Made by a program: the position numbers and the translations under genes
Shown here: piece by piece, positions 46,365 through 59,673 of the stretch
Numbering within the stretch: position 1 is the stretch's first letter
Layout: every line of letters begins with the position of its first letter
Notes under the pieces: model-generated
The model's database searches: none
What the model was told of the DNA's origin: nothing
Seen by the model: only the letters and a program-made list of their open reading frames with translations
Origin: Carya illinoinensis
Lineage: Eukaryota; Streptophyta; Magnoliopsida; Fagales; Juglandaceae
DNA: 64,000 nt
Direction of reading: 5' to 3'
NCBI RefSeq assembly: GCF_018687715.1
Contig: NC_056765.1
Coordinates: 8,668,501-8,732,500, forward strand

Positions 46365-49179
46365 TATAGGCAGATGAAGATGTCAATTTAATTGTTAATT
46401 GATCTATACAATTAAAGTTAGGTTGAATTTATAATATGACTGTAGGCAATAAGTTTAACACTGTGTAATAGACCCAGATACAAGAGCAGTAATATGGTTA
46501 GTTAAATAGAATTATTATAAAGAATAAAGAACAAAATCCCTATGCCTTGGGGTGTTGACTCCACAATTCCTCCAAACTTTTGTTATTGCTGACTTTTTCA
46601 ACAATATAATTCTAGATTGTGCATATCCCTCTACTTTCCTCCCTAGTCTCCTATATACCCCCCACCAGCTCATGCATGAAGACAAAATTGAAAATTTATA
46701 TTCATTCATATTCCATGCTGGAAATCGCGTCTTAGATCTCTGTTTGACACTTTCTCCTCTAGGCTTAATGTCCCCCCCCCCCCCCCCCCTCTCTTCTTTA
46801 GTTATAATGGAGACTAAAATCCAAAGGTGGCAAGTCGCTACTGCCTGCCAACCATAAGCTTCCATCAACTAGAAGCCAGACAATGAACTCTATTTCTGAA
46901 AATTGGAAATTATTAGTAGGAAACATCAAGCCCTTCAAGTGACTTCGAATTCTTACTGCTGGAAATAGGGGCTTCCAACTTCTATAGTATTATCTTTTCC
47001 CTTGCAATTCTCAACACATTCAACCAACAGAGATTTTGATTGACCAAAGGTTTGCACTCATGCACAAATATAATTCCATAAGAAAGATGTCTTTGGAAGC
47101 TGCCATAGTACAGTGCTAGTTGGGTTATTTCCAACTAGCACTGCCATGTACCCACAATTGAAGCATGGTCACATCCCTATAAATGCAATTGCATACTGCA
47201 TTTATAGTCAGAGCACAGAGGTAAATACACACCAGCTTGAAAAGCAAAGCTCACCAAATGTGTATGTTAAACTAAACCCTGTATTTTGTGGTCTATCAAA
47301 ATACTTAAAAACACCCTTAAGTGTAAATATAGCATGCAGTTGAGGGTGCCTTAAACATTTAGTAGCTAGTCACCATTTTTTTATGGATTTTTGATTGAGT
47401 AGCTGCTGTTACACATTTGCAAAATCTCAAATGTTTAATGCCAATCAGATCATGGAATTGTCCAGCAATGATTTTTTATCATACATGAGTAGGTTGGATA
47501 TAGAGTAGGTAATTCACAGTATTAAATCGCTTGTGCTTCCATTGTATAACCTATAATGGTTTAGAGGAGAATGGGTTGTACTCTTAGTCACTGCCAAAGC
47601 ATTATCTCATTTTATCCCCTAGTTAGATTAACTTTTACTAAAAAAAGAGGCCATTAACAATGTCCTGTGATGTCATATTAATGGAGATGTTGATTTTTAT
47701 TATAGTGATCCTTTTCTTTTTATTAGAATGAGATAAATCAATGTGATATCATGCCATATATTCTCCATACCTTTGTTTATTGTCTTAAACATAATGATAT
47801 TGACAACGTATTTGATGTGTAACAGTAGCTACTCATTGATCCAAATCTGGTGAAAGAATATCTCTCAATTTTTATTGAATATTTTATCTGAATTCTGCTA
47901 TTGAATAATGATTTATTGTGATCTAAGAACCATGATGGAAATACCTGGATGTGACTTTACAAAGTCACATGCCTCTAGTTTGAATTCTGGAGATAAACGT
48001 CTATTGACTCCCGTTGTTTGAGAATTTCAAAACAACTTGTGAGACTTTGATTGGAGAGAGTGAATGAAACAGAATTTGTTGTTCTATATGAGTTTTTTTT
48101 TTTTTTATTTGGGGGTGGTTCAGGCAGCACAAATTATCAATAGTTTTTTGTGTTGTGATTGGGAATTAGATGTATGGATATAAAGGGATTTGCACAAATC
48201 ATTTTTCTGGTTTATGATGTTCTCTGTTGCTTAAAAGTTGAATATACTACTTCTTGGTAACCATGAATTAACCTTTGAGTTGTGAGTGGTATAAATGCTT
48301 GGATATTAAAGTAAAGCTTTAAAACTTGAGGAGTTTTGAGGTTCAATTAGCCTCTTCTTTTTGACCAATTGACCCTTTTAAAGCTTGTTAGATGCATAAT
48401 GATCCGCTTACATTTTTCATGAAAATGTTAAATTCATCTTGCTTTATGGCAGATACAAATTACAATGGCCATTGTAATTCTCTAAACTCTCACCGAGGAT
48501 TTTATCAAATGTAACATTTTATTTAAGAATCGAGTCATTAATTAGTTTGCTGCCTTTCCTCTATTATTAGTCCATATAATAGTGTAGTAATATCGATCAC
48601 TCCATAAATTAATCTTCCGGTTTTGCGTTTAATCTTTTCTATTAATTTGACATATAAGAGTCCTATCTTGCAAAATTTCCCGAACTAGGGGATAATCACC
48701 TCTAAACTCCTATGTGTATCTAAATCACTGACATGCATCTATATTTTCTAAGCTTTACATTAAATAGAGAACCGATTTCAATGATGTGTTTATCTATGAG
48801 CTGCTCTAACTATCTTTTATTCATATACTTGTCTGTTATTTACCTGTCAATTAATATTCACTGGGGTGCCTTGATTATCCCTTCTCGTTTATGCTTGATT
48901 TCGATTTTCCAATTTAAAAAAGATATCATTTCTTGCTTTTTGAGAGTGAAGGCTTTTAATTAATATTATTAATGATGATCATATAGCTTAGCACATCATT
49001 TGCCCTATCACAAAGGACCTAAGCAATATAAAGCAAGATTAATCACTCCGATTCTCATACCACATTTTATCATCATGTCATATACTCTGTGATTCCTCCT
49101 ATCTGATTTGGAATGACTCTCCATGCTCTCATGAACCAGCAACTACATACTGCATATATATCATGTAGATTTCAAGCAA
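46365..49179. other. Unassigned DNA, no gene supported
   Basis: AT-rich with a run of 18 C at 46772-46789, and a short hairpin at 47949-47970 (ATGTGACTTT/AAAGTCACAT). Frames of up to 117 codons near 46515-46868 overlap on both strands and show no domain. Confidence 0.4.
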
Positions 49180-49475
49180 TATGGAAGATGATACCGTTGG
49201 GCATTATGTGTACTTGGTTAGAAAGGAATGCGCGGTGCTTTAAAGATAGGGAGTGCACTACGACAGAGCTTCAAAATTTCAATTAAGACATGTTATTACT
49301 ATGGTTTTCAGCCATTGTGCTTAATGGAACCAATGTGCATGACTTCTTCTTTTTAATTTAGCATCTCTAGAATGTGTGTAGGCTTTCTTCTGCATACTTC
49401 CAGTACTGTATATAGGCTTTGCCTATTTCATTCTCATTAATATAATCTATCTCTTACTTATCAAAAAGAAAAAGA
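49180..49475 (+). mobile_element. 5'-truncated LINE 3' end
   Basis: The plus-strand translation begins 'WKMIPLGIMCTWLERNARCF', the 'W..IP.C..W.IW.ERN.R.F' signature near the C-terminus of plant LINE reverse transcriptases. A typical LINE tail follows, 'ACTGTATATAGGCTTTGCC' to 'TCTTACTTATCAAAAAGAAA', ending in an A-rich stretch. A dead, 5'-truncated copy. Confidence 0.6.
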
Positions 49476-52041
49476 GCTGGGCTCATTTCTGGCATGATAT
49501 ATTTTGAGTGGATAAGTTGCTAAATCTACTTTTCTAGAAGTTTCCAAGTTGCTGCAAATATGGATATTGTTCGTTGAAATATATGGGAATAACATGAGGG
49601 ATTGGTCATTGGAATCCTATTTCCAAAAGAATTTCTCTTGGAAGATTAGTATGGAATTTTGTGCACTAAAAAAAAGTAGCTCTTTCTTTGGGTTGTGGCT
49701 TTGTGGAAATACTTGTTGTTTTGATCAAGAGGAAGAGGAAGATCACCATTTCCCCTCAAAACCACATCTCCTCATTAAGTATAGAAGGAATTCCCAACTG
49801 GCACGAATGTAGGCCTTGTCTATCTTGTAGAGCACCCGAGGGTTTCTGATCTCAACCTATTATCCAGGTTCTCATTAGTAACGAGAATGAGTTGACAACT
49901 ACAATACTAGAATAAGTTGACAAACACTTTTTGCAATTTTTAGACTGGTGGTAATCTTCATTGGGTCTCTGAGTTTAGCATGTACAAGTTCATAGTTGAC
50001 TTAGGCCTTTTTGGTTTGCGCTGGGTGTTTGAGAAAAGTGTCCTGACTAATCCCATGGGTGCACAGGCCCTCACTAAGGAGTTTTCCACAAGTGTACCTC
50101 AGGTAATTCAAGGGGAAAATCCTCTAGTCCGATTGCCCCAAGTGATTTTTGGGGATTTGAATCTTAGACACCATTTTTTTTTTATGAGGTTTAAAGGCTC
50201 AATATATTAAACTTGGTTCACTTACTAATATATTAAAGCATAACCTGAAACTAAGGCCCATGTCCAGAAATTATGGAAATTATATAATAATACTTTTGAC
50301 TTATTTGATTGCTCCATTGAATTTATCATGTCAATGTGTTCATGTTCTGTTACTATGTTGTGTTACATTTATTTATCGTTAGTTTATTTTACTTTTCATC
50401 TCCTTAACTTTCCTTTTTGGTTATAATCAACTTCCTACAGATACTAGAGAGAAAAAAAAAAAAGTTCTTTAGATAAGTTATCGCAGCTGTTGACTGGAGT
50501 CACCTGGATTTGATAATAATCATCTGTCATACGTTAACAAGCTACGTGAGTTTTGGGACAATGGCTGGAATGCAGTTGTTATTGATGATCAGGTGAGGTT
50601 AATATATGATTCTGTGATTTGAGGAGCTTCATTGATAGTTGTAGTTAAGAATTTTCTCAACGGATGAGATTTTGGTCATATAACTTTTGAAGATCATTCT
50701 ACTATTTTCCTGCTTTAATTCACTTGCTGGTGGACTTTGTCTTTTGTATATGGACCCCCTTGTATTTCCAAGTTTGCTGATATCTCCTCTTGCAAATCAG
50801 GTTATGTTTTCACACAATATTGATGTCTTAAAGGCCTTTTTCTTCAACAGAAAAATATGATTGGGAAATATAGTTGACAGAATACAAAGTACTAGTTGTT
50901 TTAGCTATCCATAGTAGCGTGTCAAATCGATATTTCCCAAATTCTGTTCTATAATGGGCTTCAACCTGTCCTTTTCATCCATTTTCTGCTCAACCAAAGT
51001 TTTTTGTTAGTATGAAACACTATTATAGAAATGGACAAAAACCATCTTCTAATCTTTAGCTATTCATTAGGCAATTTATCCAACATGAAGTATAAATAAA
51101 CTATCTGTTATTTGGTTTGTGATGTAAAATTCCAGATTACCTCAACACAAACTTGTGCCCTTCCATTTCTAAGTAAATTCCAATCATGAATACATTCTTA
51201 AACCAGAATCTTCATATTTTTGGATTGTATAAAGCTCAATGGCCTTTACTAGATAGCCAACATGCTATAACTCATGGTATCTAGTTTCTTTTCCCATGCT
51301 TGGAATGAGGAGTTTTATAAGGTTTTGCCTTACTGCTGATTGTATGGAGAGAAGTTAACTGGGTTATGGAATTGTGTTTTGTATTTGATTTTCCCTATGT
51401 GAAGATGAGTTAAGGAAAGTGCTAAAGGAGTTGATTTCCCCTAGTTGGTTTATGTCATTGCTTTATTTTGAATAAAACCATTACTCCTATCATTTTTTAT
51501 GTGAAGTTTTTTTCCTGTCAATTTGATCAAGTTGTATTCTAGTATTGAGTTTAAATTGACTACACGTTGGATTTTTCGTGTGCATATTGTAGGATCAACG
51601 TCGAGTGCATTTGATTTAAAAGGAATTGACTAATCCTTTCAAAATTTTGGTGAGCCGTTTCAGCCAAGGTTGAGCTGAAATTTACGCTGTAGGGTATTGA
51701 AGGTAACGAATGCATACTATGCTCATTATCCCTTTTTTTAATTCTGTTATCTCTGCATTTGTAACTTATTACGGATGTTTTCTGGTTTTGTCCATTAAAT
51801 AGAACCCTACTTCAAGTTTAAAACTTTTTTAAGGATATCTATGTTATCTGAATTATTTTATGGTCATTGCATCGGGTAGATACAACAACTCTATTTCAAT
51901 GTATGAAATAATATAAATAGCTTTTCCATCACTTTTATAGTTTCACATGACTACTAATTACGTTTTAGTAGTTTATAGTGAGTTCCCAACTATATGTATG
52001 ACAATATAGTTGAAATTTTTATATATATATAGACAAAAATA

Positions 52042-52042
<1 letters not shown>

Positions 52043-52132
<90 letters not shown>
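52043..52132. repeat. Compound (AC)22(AT)7(GT)16 palindromic microsatellite
   Basis: AC repeats run 52043-52086, AT 52087-52100 and GT 52101-52132. Because GT is the complement of AC, the tract is one long inverted repeat able to fold on itself. The alternating purine-pyrimidine pattern is also Z-DNA prone. Confidence 0.95.
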
Positions 52133-52134
<2 letters not shown>

Positions 52135-52379
52135 TTGTGAGGGTGGTGGACATGTCATTGCGTCAGATAGGAGAATCTATCTATATACAACCTTATTTCC
52201 TATTGATTGACATGGAGATAACCCAAAGTACAACTCAGTGTACTTTTTGGTGCGTATGTACAAGGATGAACTGTCATGGCCCAAAAACGCTGACAGGAGT
52301 TTCAGCGAACAGCATATGCACTCTTTCACGCTAAGTTAGAAATCGGTAGAATTGTGAAAACGCATAGACTTGAGCGCAA

Positions 52380-52417
52380 TGCTATATGTAAGTTTTCTTT
52401 CTAACTTACATATAGCA
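52380..52417. repeat. Perfect hairpin, 15-bp arms
   Basis: TGCTATATGTAAGTT and AACTTACATATAGCA are exact inverted repeats separated by 8 bases (52395-52402). Function unknown; it lies ~1 kb upstream of the TNPD remnant. Confidence 0.85.
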
Positions 52418-53376
52418 AAAGCAACTTGCTACAGCATGTGACAACTTGACACATGTTGTAGCACCACCATCAGTATACCAATGGCAATACCTACTTGTAC
52501 CATCTTCAGACCAAATCAGAAATTATAAGCATTGCTACCCTAAAGTGCAAGTACACATGTCCAATTTTTATTAGTGGCCACTTCATGCAAAGAAGGCAGG
52601 TTTAGAATAGCATCCAATGATCCATTCTTACATGAAGAAGAAACAATTGAAAATTGAACAAGGCTGGTTCACCTTAATAGATATGACAACTTATACGCTA
52701 CCATTTTTCCACCATAAACCCTCACATAATGTGATAAACAATACCCATTTATATTGGCTTCTTTCCATCTTTGCTATAATCTTCATTTGTTAAATTTATG
52801 TTTAGACAATCAATTACCCTTGAACCATGCATGACTACGAACCTGAGATCGTAAGAATGCACCGAAAATAAATGTGAACACAAGTTAAACATGCAATTCT
52901 CAGGTCTCAACTAACATCATATGGTTAGTTTATTTCTCCTTTGATAATGATTCATTAATGCCCTCAATCAAGATTTGAGGGCCATCAGGTTTGAGGCTTT
53001 TCCTATACTCGATGTCTAATGTATAGCTGCGCAACATCACTTAGTCCCCACACTCACGCTAGAGTCAAACCCGGACCATTTTGTAAAATGCCCACCTTTC
53101 TCGTATGACATGATTACTCAAAACGCATACACTTCGTAGTCCTATAAGGATGTTTTATATACTAAATAGCTACTACTGCCATGTTGAGACCATTCATGCT
53201 AAATCACTTTAAATGAAATATTTTCAGACTTCAGTTTGCCCAAACATTCTTTCCATCGACCATATATTATGATTCCACAATTCTCCCATGCTATTTTCAA
53301 AGCTGAATTCATCAATTTCCTATATTGACGGTCTCTGTTTATCTAACTCTCTTTCCCACATTTGAAATTTGTTTAG

Positions 53377-56300
53377 ATGGACAAAAGTTGGATGAACGAG
53401 TCCGATAGACTTTGATCACATGCATATGCCGAAGGGGTTAAAAATTTCATCACATAAGCACGAAACCGTGCAAGTGGACGAGATTGCATTCGGTGTCCAT
53501 GTCGTACATGTCTTAACAATCTGTGGCTTCCTATAGTCGAGGTTGAATCTCATTTGTTTATTAAAGGGATCAATCCAAATTACATCCAGTGGATATTTCA
53601 TGGGGAGGAGGAGACCACATCGTACGTCAGTGACGATGATATTGGTGACGAGATTATATCAGAAGATGATTATATTGATGATATACAGCAAATGTTGGAT
53701 GACGTCCGGGCAGGCACCTTTGTTGATGTGCCCCAAGACAACACTGCCCCGCCAAATAGGCAACCAATACCTGAAGATTCACCATTAACTACTTTTGACA
53801 AGCTACTGGAGGATGTTCGGCATCCTCTTTTCTACTGGTGTACAAAATTTACAAATTTGTCTTTCATTGTCAAGTTATTACACATCAAATCAATTGGTGA
53901 ATGGTCAATTAAGTCTTTTGACATGCTCCTTGATCTGTTGCGGTCTTCCTTTCCTGATGCGCTCTTACCACAATCATATGAGGAATCAAGGTCTTTGGAG
54001 CGCAGGTTGGGTTTCAAGTACCACAAAATCCATGCATGTCCCAACGACTGCATCTTATTCTGGAAGGAAAATGTCACTCTTAATGAATGTCCTGTATGTT
54101 CGGTTTCGAGATGGATGCCTAATACACACGACTCGCGCATTATACCTCAAAAAGTGTTGCATCATTTTCCATTGAAATCGAGATTGTAGCGTCTCTTTAT
54201 GTCTACAAAGATAGCAGGTGATATGAGATGGCATAAAGAGCAACAGGCGATAGAAGATACTAGTATGAGACATCCAGCTGACTCTGAGTGTTGGAAGAAA
54301 TTTGATGCACATCATAGTTGGTTCGAGTCGGATCCACGCAATGTTAGGCTCGGTTTGGCATGTGACGGATTCACTCCCTTCAACAATTTGGCTAAGCCTC
54401 ATAGCATTTGGCCAGTGATCCTTGTCCCGTATAACTTGCCGGCATGGTTATGCATGAAAGACCAATTCTTTATGACTTCTTTGATTATTCCTGGCCCAAA
54501 GTCACCAGGGAATGATATCGATGTTTACCTGCAGCCGTTGTTTGATGAACTGCTTGAATTATGGGAATATGGGGTACCTACATATGATGCCTCAACTAAG
54601 GAGACGTTTATGTTGCATGTGCATTGTTGTGGACAATTAATGACTTTCCTGCTTACGGGATCTGGTTGGTCAACCAAGGAAAAATTAGCTTGTCTGTCTT
54701 GCAATGCCGACACAAACTCCAATTGGTTGAAATATGGCTGAAAACATTGTTATATGGGATACCAACGTTTCTTACTGCAAAATCACATATGGAGGCGGAG
54801 GAAAGGGTTGTTCAACGGTAAAGAAGATCATCGCATGCCACCAAGGGATATTGGAGGATATGATATTCTCAATCAATTGCAGATGATTGGGGATGTTCAG
54901 TTTGGCAAAGCTCGTAGGAAGCGAAAACGTACTGCTGAAGAGCTGAACTGGACAAAGTGTATATTCTTCCAGTTGCCATATTGGTCAACACTTCAACTTC
55001 GGCATAATTTAGATGTTATGCATATTGAGAAAAATATCACCGAAAACATCTTATTCACTTTAATGAACAGTCCAGGCAAAAGTAAGGATAATATCAATTC
55101 AAGGCGTGACCTTGAGATATTGGGCTACAGAAAAGAATTACATTTGAGGCGTGAAGGTGATCATGTAACAATGCCACATGCACTGTACACATTACACGGA
55201 GATGAAAGGCATAAATTTTGTGAGTGGCTGTTCGATATCAAATTTCCAGATGGGTTCTCTTCTAATATCTCGAATTGTGTTTCTCTACGTGATTACAAAA
55301 TAACTGGGTTAAAAAGCTACGATTATCATGTTTTCCTTCAAAGACTACTCCCAATTGCTGCTATGGGGTTTTTAAGAAGTGACATTGCCTTGGCTTTGAT
55401 TGAATTTAGCACTTTTTTCAAAGAGTTGTGCGCTCGAACATTGGATGTGAATCGCATCTCCCAGCTCCAAACTGATATCGACACAATTCAATGCAAACTG
55501 GAGATGATATTCCCTCCATCCTTTTTTGATATCATGGTCCACTTAGCTGTCCATTTGCCTCGTGAGGCCATACTTGGGGGTCCAGTACAATATAGATGGA
55601 TGTACCCATTTGAGAGATATCTCGGCAAATTTAAGCGGTATGTTAAGAATAAAGCTCGACCAGAAGGTTCAATAGCCGAGGCCTACATTCACACTGAATG
55701 CTTGACATTTTGCTCCATATACCTCCAAGATGTTGAGATGAAGTTCAATCGAGCGGACCGCAACGTTGATGCTGAAGAAGAGGAGACTATAGATGGATTC
55801 AAAATTTTCAACCAGAAATTTCGTCCCTTGGGTACAGCTTCTAATGTGCAATTAGTTGATAAACTCTTTGGCGCAGCCATTTGGTATGTGCTCAACAATT
55901 GTCAGGAGATTGGACCATATATACAGTAAGCATCAACAAGTTTACTTTATCATCTACTTCCATTCAAACTTGTCAAGTTTTTATATATGCAATTAAATTT
56001 ACATCAAATATTTTGCTTGGCAATTATGTGCTCCAAATATAGGGAACACTATGAGAAATGTAAGGTGCAACACCTAAATTCTTTCGATCGCACGCATCAA
56101 ACTGACTTTCCAAATTTGTTCAAGTACCGTGTAAGTCATTTTGCTCCATCCTTATCTACGTTGAAATATTATGGATATTACATAATAAGTTTTAAAATGA
56201 TGAAAACCTCCAATCTGAATTTTTGTCAATTTTGATATTTAGATCCAAGAACATCGTACCAATAATCCAAATGATGTGTCCGCTGATTTGTATGCACTAG

Positions 56301-57046
56301 CTTGTGGGCCTGACCATTGGGTTGCATCATATGATGCTTGCATAATAAATGGAAAAAGGTTTCATACAAAGCAGCGTCAACTTCGCCGGCATACACAAAA
56401 TTCTAAGGTGTTGGTAACTTGGGACGAGGCCACAAATAACGCAGACTTTTATGGTATTATTAAGAATATTATTGAGTTACGCTACATGGAGTGGCGTCGG
56501 GTGTACCTATTTGAATGTGATTGGTTTGACGTTGGTGACCGAAAACGAGGGGTACGAGTGGATGACCATATGATTAGTGTCAACATGAATAGGACTTGGT
56601 ATAAGGATGAACCACTCGTTTTGGCGAGTGAGGCTGATCAATATTTCTACATAAGAGATTTAAGGGTGAAAGCGAATTGAGGTCTTTTGCAAACCTTTAC
56701 AAATAGGAATGTATACAATATTCCTACAATGTCGAGGATTATGGAAGATATTAATGATGGCGAAGTAAGTACTAATGAGGCCGATCAAGAAACTGAGTCA
56801 TCATATTATTATGAACCAGTGCAGTTTGATAATGTGGATCCAGTGTCAACTCCACTGGATAGGCTTGATATACCACCTAGCCATATTGATGCACAATAAG
56901 TCATGGCTGTTGATGGTCAAGGCAGAGATTCTGGCAGCTTTATTAATGATGACATGATTACTTCTGCTTCTGGAGATGGGTATAGTGAGGGGGAATGTTC
57001 AGATGAAGAGGACCTATCAACAGACGAAGAGTTTGTGTTCAATTGA
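53377..57046 (+). pseudogene. CACTA TNPD-type transposase, disrupted
   Basis: Begins 'MDKSWMNE', the usual start of plant En/Spm TNPD proteins, then 'CIRCPCRTCLNN' and 'HLFIKGINPNYIQWIFHGEE'. The transposase core follows in one frame through 55929 ('KIHACPNDCILFWKE', 'CPVCSVSRW', 'DMRWHKE', 'RNVRLGLACDGFTPF', 'LHCCGQLMTF'-type region, 'LDVMHIEKNITENIL'). An intron follows, then a short exon ('EHYEKCKVQHLNSF', about 56042-56130) and a DUF4216-type domain (about 56242-56677: 'YGIIKNIIELRYMEWRRVYL', 'FECDWFDVGDRKRGVRVDD', 'NMNRTWYKDEP'). Stops in frame include TGA and TAA near 53413-53460, TAG 54187, TGA 54739 and TGA 56678. The last lies where relatives have Trp. An acidic tail ends at 57046. 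When intact it cuts the element ends. Confidence 0.8.
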
Positions 57047-57305
57047 TAATTACAAGCTAGAAATTGCGTCTAGTTAAGGTTGGTATAGCAGATTACCTCT
57101 TTTAATAATGGCCATGGGGTACATAGATAGTTCACTATGAGATTGTATTATCAACACTTTTTTCTAATTTATTCATTAAACCCATTAAGTAATTTTTTAA
57201 TAGATGGACTGAAGTAATATGCAGTTCTGTACATTTATGTTTTCATATATGTATTTCTTGTAAACTTGTTTGACTCCTGATATATATGATATTATTCTTG
57301 CTCAG

Positions 57306-59591
57306 GTGAGGGGAAAACAATACTGTGTTGCATTAAGTACTCGCTGCACAGACAGATTTGGTAGGGGATTTGCTTTGCCCGATATCGAACTATTACATCT
57401 TCAAGCTGGAGGCATGAGGAGCACTATTAATTACCAAGGTATATAATTTAGCTCGAGAAGTTATTCCTTTGTCTATATTATGATCATAATGTATTGGTTA
57501 GTCTACACAACTACTTTTTGAAAAGGGTATGTAAATTTATTTATGATGAACCCTGTCTGTAGACTTTGAGATTATTTTATGGAATGGAACTAACGTTTAT
57601 TACCATGCTATTAACTCCTACACACGCAGGTGACCGAGCGGGACCCACTTCTAGGGGCGGAGGGAGATTGTGGGGTATTCGTGCAAGGCGCCATGTACCG
57701 TACTCGGCTCGCCACAACCGACCACAGGGTGCAAAAATCGCCTCATATCATAGCCCTGAGGAGTGTAATCAATCCTCCTCAGATGACTCCACACAGCCCC
57801 CAAGTCCCCCACCATCCACTCTCCCAATTCCTACACAAGCGATCGTTCAAGAACCCTCACCAGTGCGCGACCAATCACCTGTTAGAGAACACGCAAGAAT
57901 GGAAGACCCCAATATACCACAAACTGGTGTGTGTTGTTTCTTCAACATATTGAATGCAAGTAATTTATTTGTGTTTGTTTGTGTAAAGTTTGTGCCATAA
58001 TTACATACACTAATCTAGTGATCTTTTTTATATACAGTTGCAGATGCCCCCACGGAGCCTGTAGTAGCGCAGCAACAGAGAAAATGAACTCGTGGGCCCT
58101 CTCAATGCATCGAGTTTGAGAAGGCGAGGAAGCACGGGAAAGTTAGTTTAAAGATAAACGACGACGAGATTGCCCCGTGTTGTGAACACGCTTCTATGTT
58201 CACGACACGTGTATCATGGATTGTTAAACAATACGGTGACATGAGTTATGAGCGATGGACAAGTGTTCCGCAAGCCATGAAAGAGAAGCTCATTGATCGT
58301 GTTCGGGTAAGTGTTTGGGTTAGTTATTTTCATCATGTTGGAAGTGGTTTATGCAATATAACCGTTGCCAAAATTCTAATTCACATTTAATTGTAGACTG
58401 ACTTCGTGTTCGACTGGGAATGAGAAAACCACCAATTGACCGTGACAAAGGCACTTCAAAAGCACTTCAACTCCTTCCATCATGACTTGCACAAGATTTA
58501 TGAATCATTTGGAAGCCATGAAGAAGCTTTAGCTACTGGGACAAGCTTGGTGGACCCCCTTGTATGGGTCAAGTTGTGTGGTAGATGGGGCAGCGATGCA
58601 TTCAAGGTATATATGCTCTTTCTATTAGTAATCCCGTGTTGTGATCCTTTGATCCATTTATTATGTAACCAAATTTTTTTGTGGGAAATTTGGTTATTTA
58701 TTATAGTTAACATTGGGTGTGCATGGCAGAAAATTTCATCTCAAAACCAGGAGAATCGAAAGAAGCAGGCAATTAATCACACATCAAGACGTAAATCATT
58801 CGTCTGAATACTTGAGCAAAAGGTATGAGGATGGCTCCCAATTTCATTTTGATTTCAATAGACTTGTCCAAAATTCTGAATTCGTTACCACCAAAAATAC
58901 TTTCGAATATGTTGTGATGTAAGGTTCCACATTGCTAATTGTGATTGAATTTAACTTACTGTTGGGTAGTGGTTACTTTCAATAGACTTGAGCTTAAAAA
59001 CCACGTGTCAACTTTTAAAAAGTTTTCCTACCTACGCAAATATTCTTATACTTATTTTGAACACATATAGCGCGCCGAGAATGGAAATCTAGTTGACTTC
59101 TATAAGGAGACGCGCTGGTCGAAGAAGAAGAATAAGTTCGTGACAGATGCTACAGAAGATACTTACGTGAGTAGTACACTTTCAGTCATTGTGTGATATG
59201 TTTCTTTATGATAATAATATATGCATACATAGCACATGCCACGATTGTTAATAATCGTTGTTTTGTCAACGTGCAGAAGCAGATGCAAGGTAGGTTGGAT
59301 GGGCTACAACCAGAGCAACATAATGATGAGGCAGCAGCGACTGTCTTTAGGGAGGTCCTTGGCCATCGACCTGGATATGCGCGAGGACTCGGGGAGATGG
59401 TCATCCCTGAGTGAAGTAGACAACGGGACCAACTTAAAATGCAATGCTACATGTCTAAGATTAAAAGACACAAGAAAGATGTTGAACAACATAAGAAAGA
59501 TGCTGAGGATTATAAGATGCAGCTCGAAGAAATGAGATCAGAGATGCGGGCTCTTAGGGAGCATCAGATTCAGACAAACAGAATGCTTTAG
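57306..59591 (+). pseudogene. CACTA TNPA-type accessory transposase, disrupted
   Basis: Several exons on the plus strand: 'VRGKQYCVALSTRCTDRFGR' (57306-57440); a Pro/Ser-rich exon from a GCAG acceptor at 57630 to about 57926; 'RGPSQCIEFEKARKHGKVSL' (58043-58306, donor GTAAGT); 'TDFVFDWE' to 'LVDPLVWVKLCGRWGSDAFK' (58397-58606); an 'NRKKQAINHTSRRKSFV' exon (about 58731-58806); 'RNGNLVDFYKETRWSKKKNK' (about 59074-59166); and a coiled-coil end ('KDVEQHKKDAEDYKMQLEEM', to 59591). This matches the Ptta/En/Spm plant transposase family, which binds subterminal repeats. TGA codons at 58085 and 58421 sit where relatives have Arg. Confidence 0.75.
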
Positions 59592-59650
59592 GCCTACTTT
59601 AGAGATCATCCGTCATTCACTGAGTCATATTGACAGACTCAGTATAATGA

Positions 59651-59673
59651 TTCCCCCTTCCCATAAGGGGGAA
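59651..59673. repeat. GC-rich hairpin after TNPA remnant
   Basis: TTCCCCCTT and AAGGGGGAA, 9-bp perfect arms with a 5-base loop, followed by a T-rich stretch, 60 bases after the end of the coding remnant. Likely part of the transposon 3' UTR. Confidence 0.8.

Larger units (their letters stand above)
49476..53376. other. Unassigned DNA upstream of CACTA transposase
   Basis: No gene is supported. One stretch near 50520-50592 could be an exon (its frame reads 'LSYVNKLREFWDNGWNAVVI' and ends at CAG|GTGAGG), but I do not recognise it and no partner exon was found. The region also contains the AC/AT/GT repeat at 52043 and a perfect hairpin at 52380. Confidence 0.4.
43424..59673 (+). mobile_element. 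CACTA/EnSpm DNA transposon or cluster, decayed
   Basis: The left end at 43424 reads CATTACAAGAATCTGGGCTT, one base off the CACTACAAGAA terminus typical of plant CACTA elements. A subterminal region to about 43620 follows, with short motifs such as AACGGCGATTT and AGTGGCGATAAGTG. Transposase remnants of TNPD and TNPA type lie at 53377-57046 and 57306-59591, on the plus strand and in the usual order. About 10 kb between the left end and the transposase holds a Mutator-like insertion, a LINE tail and unassigned DNA. A matching right terminus was not found, so the right limit is only the end of the last recognisable piece, and the left end could belong to a separate element. Confidence 0.55.

Noticed and set aside
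46006..46386. 126-codon minus-strand frame
   Set aside because: Spans the right boundary and target duplication of the Mutator-like element, so it cannot be one ancestral gene.
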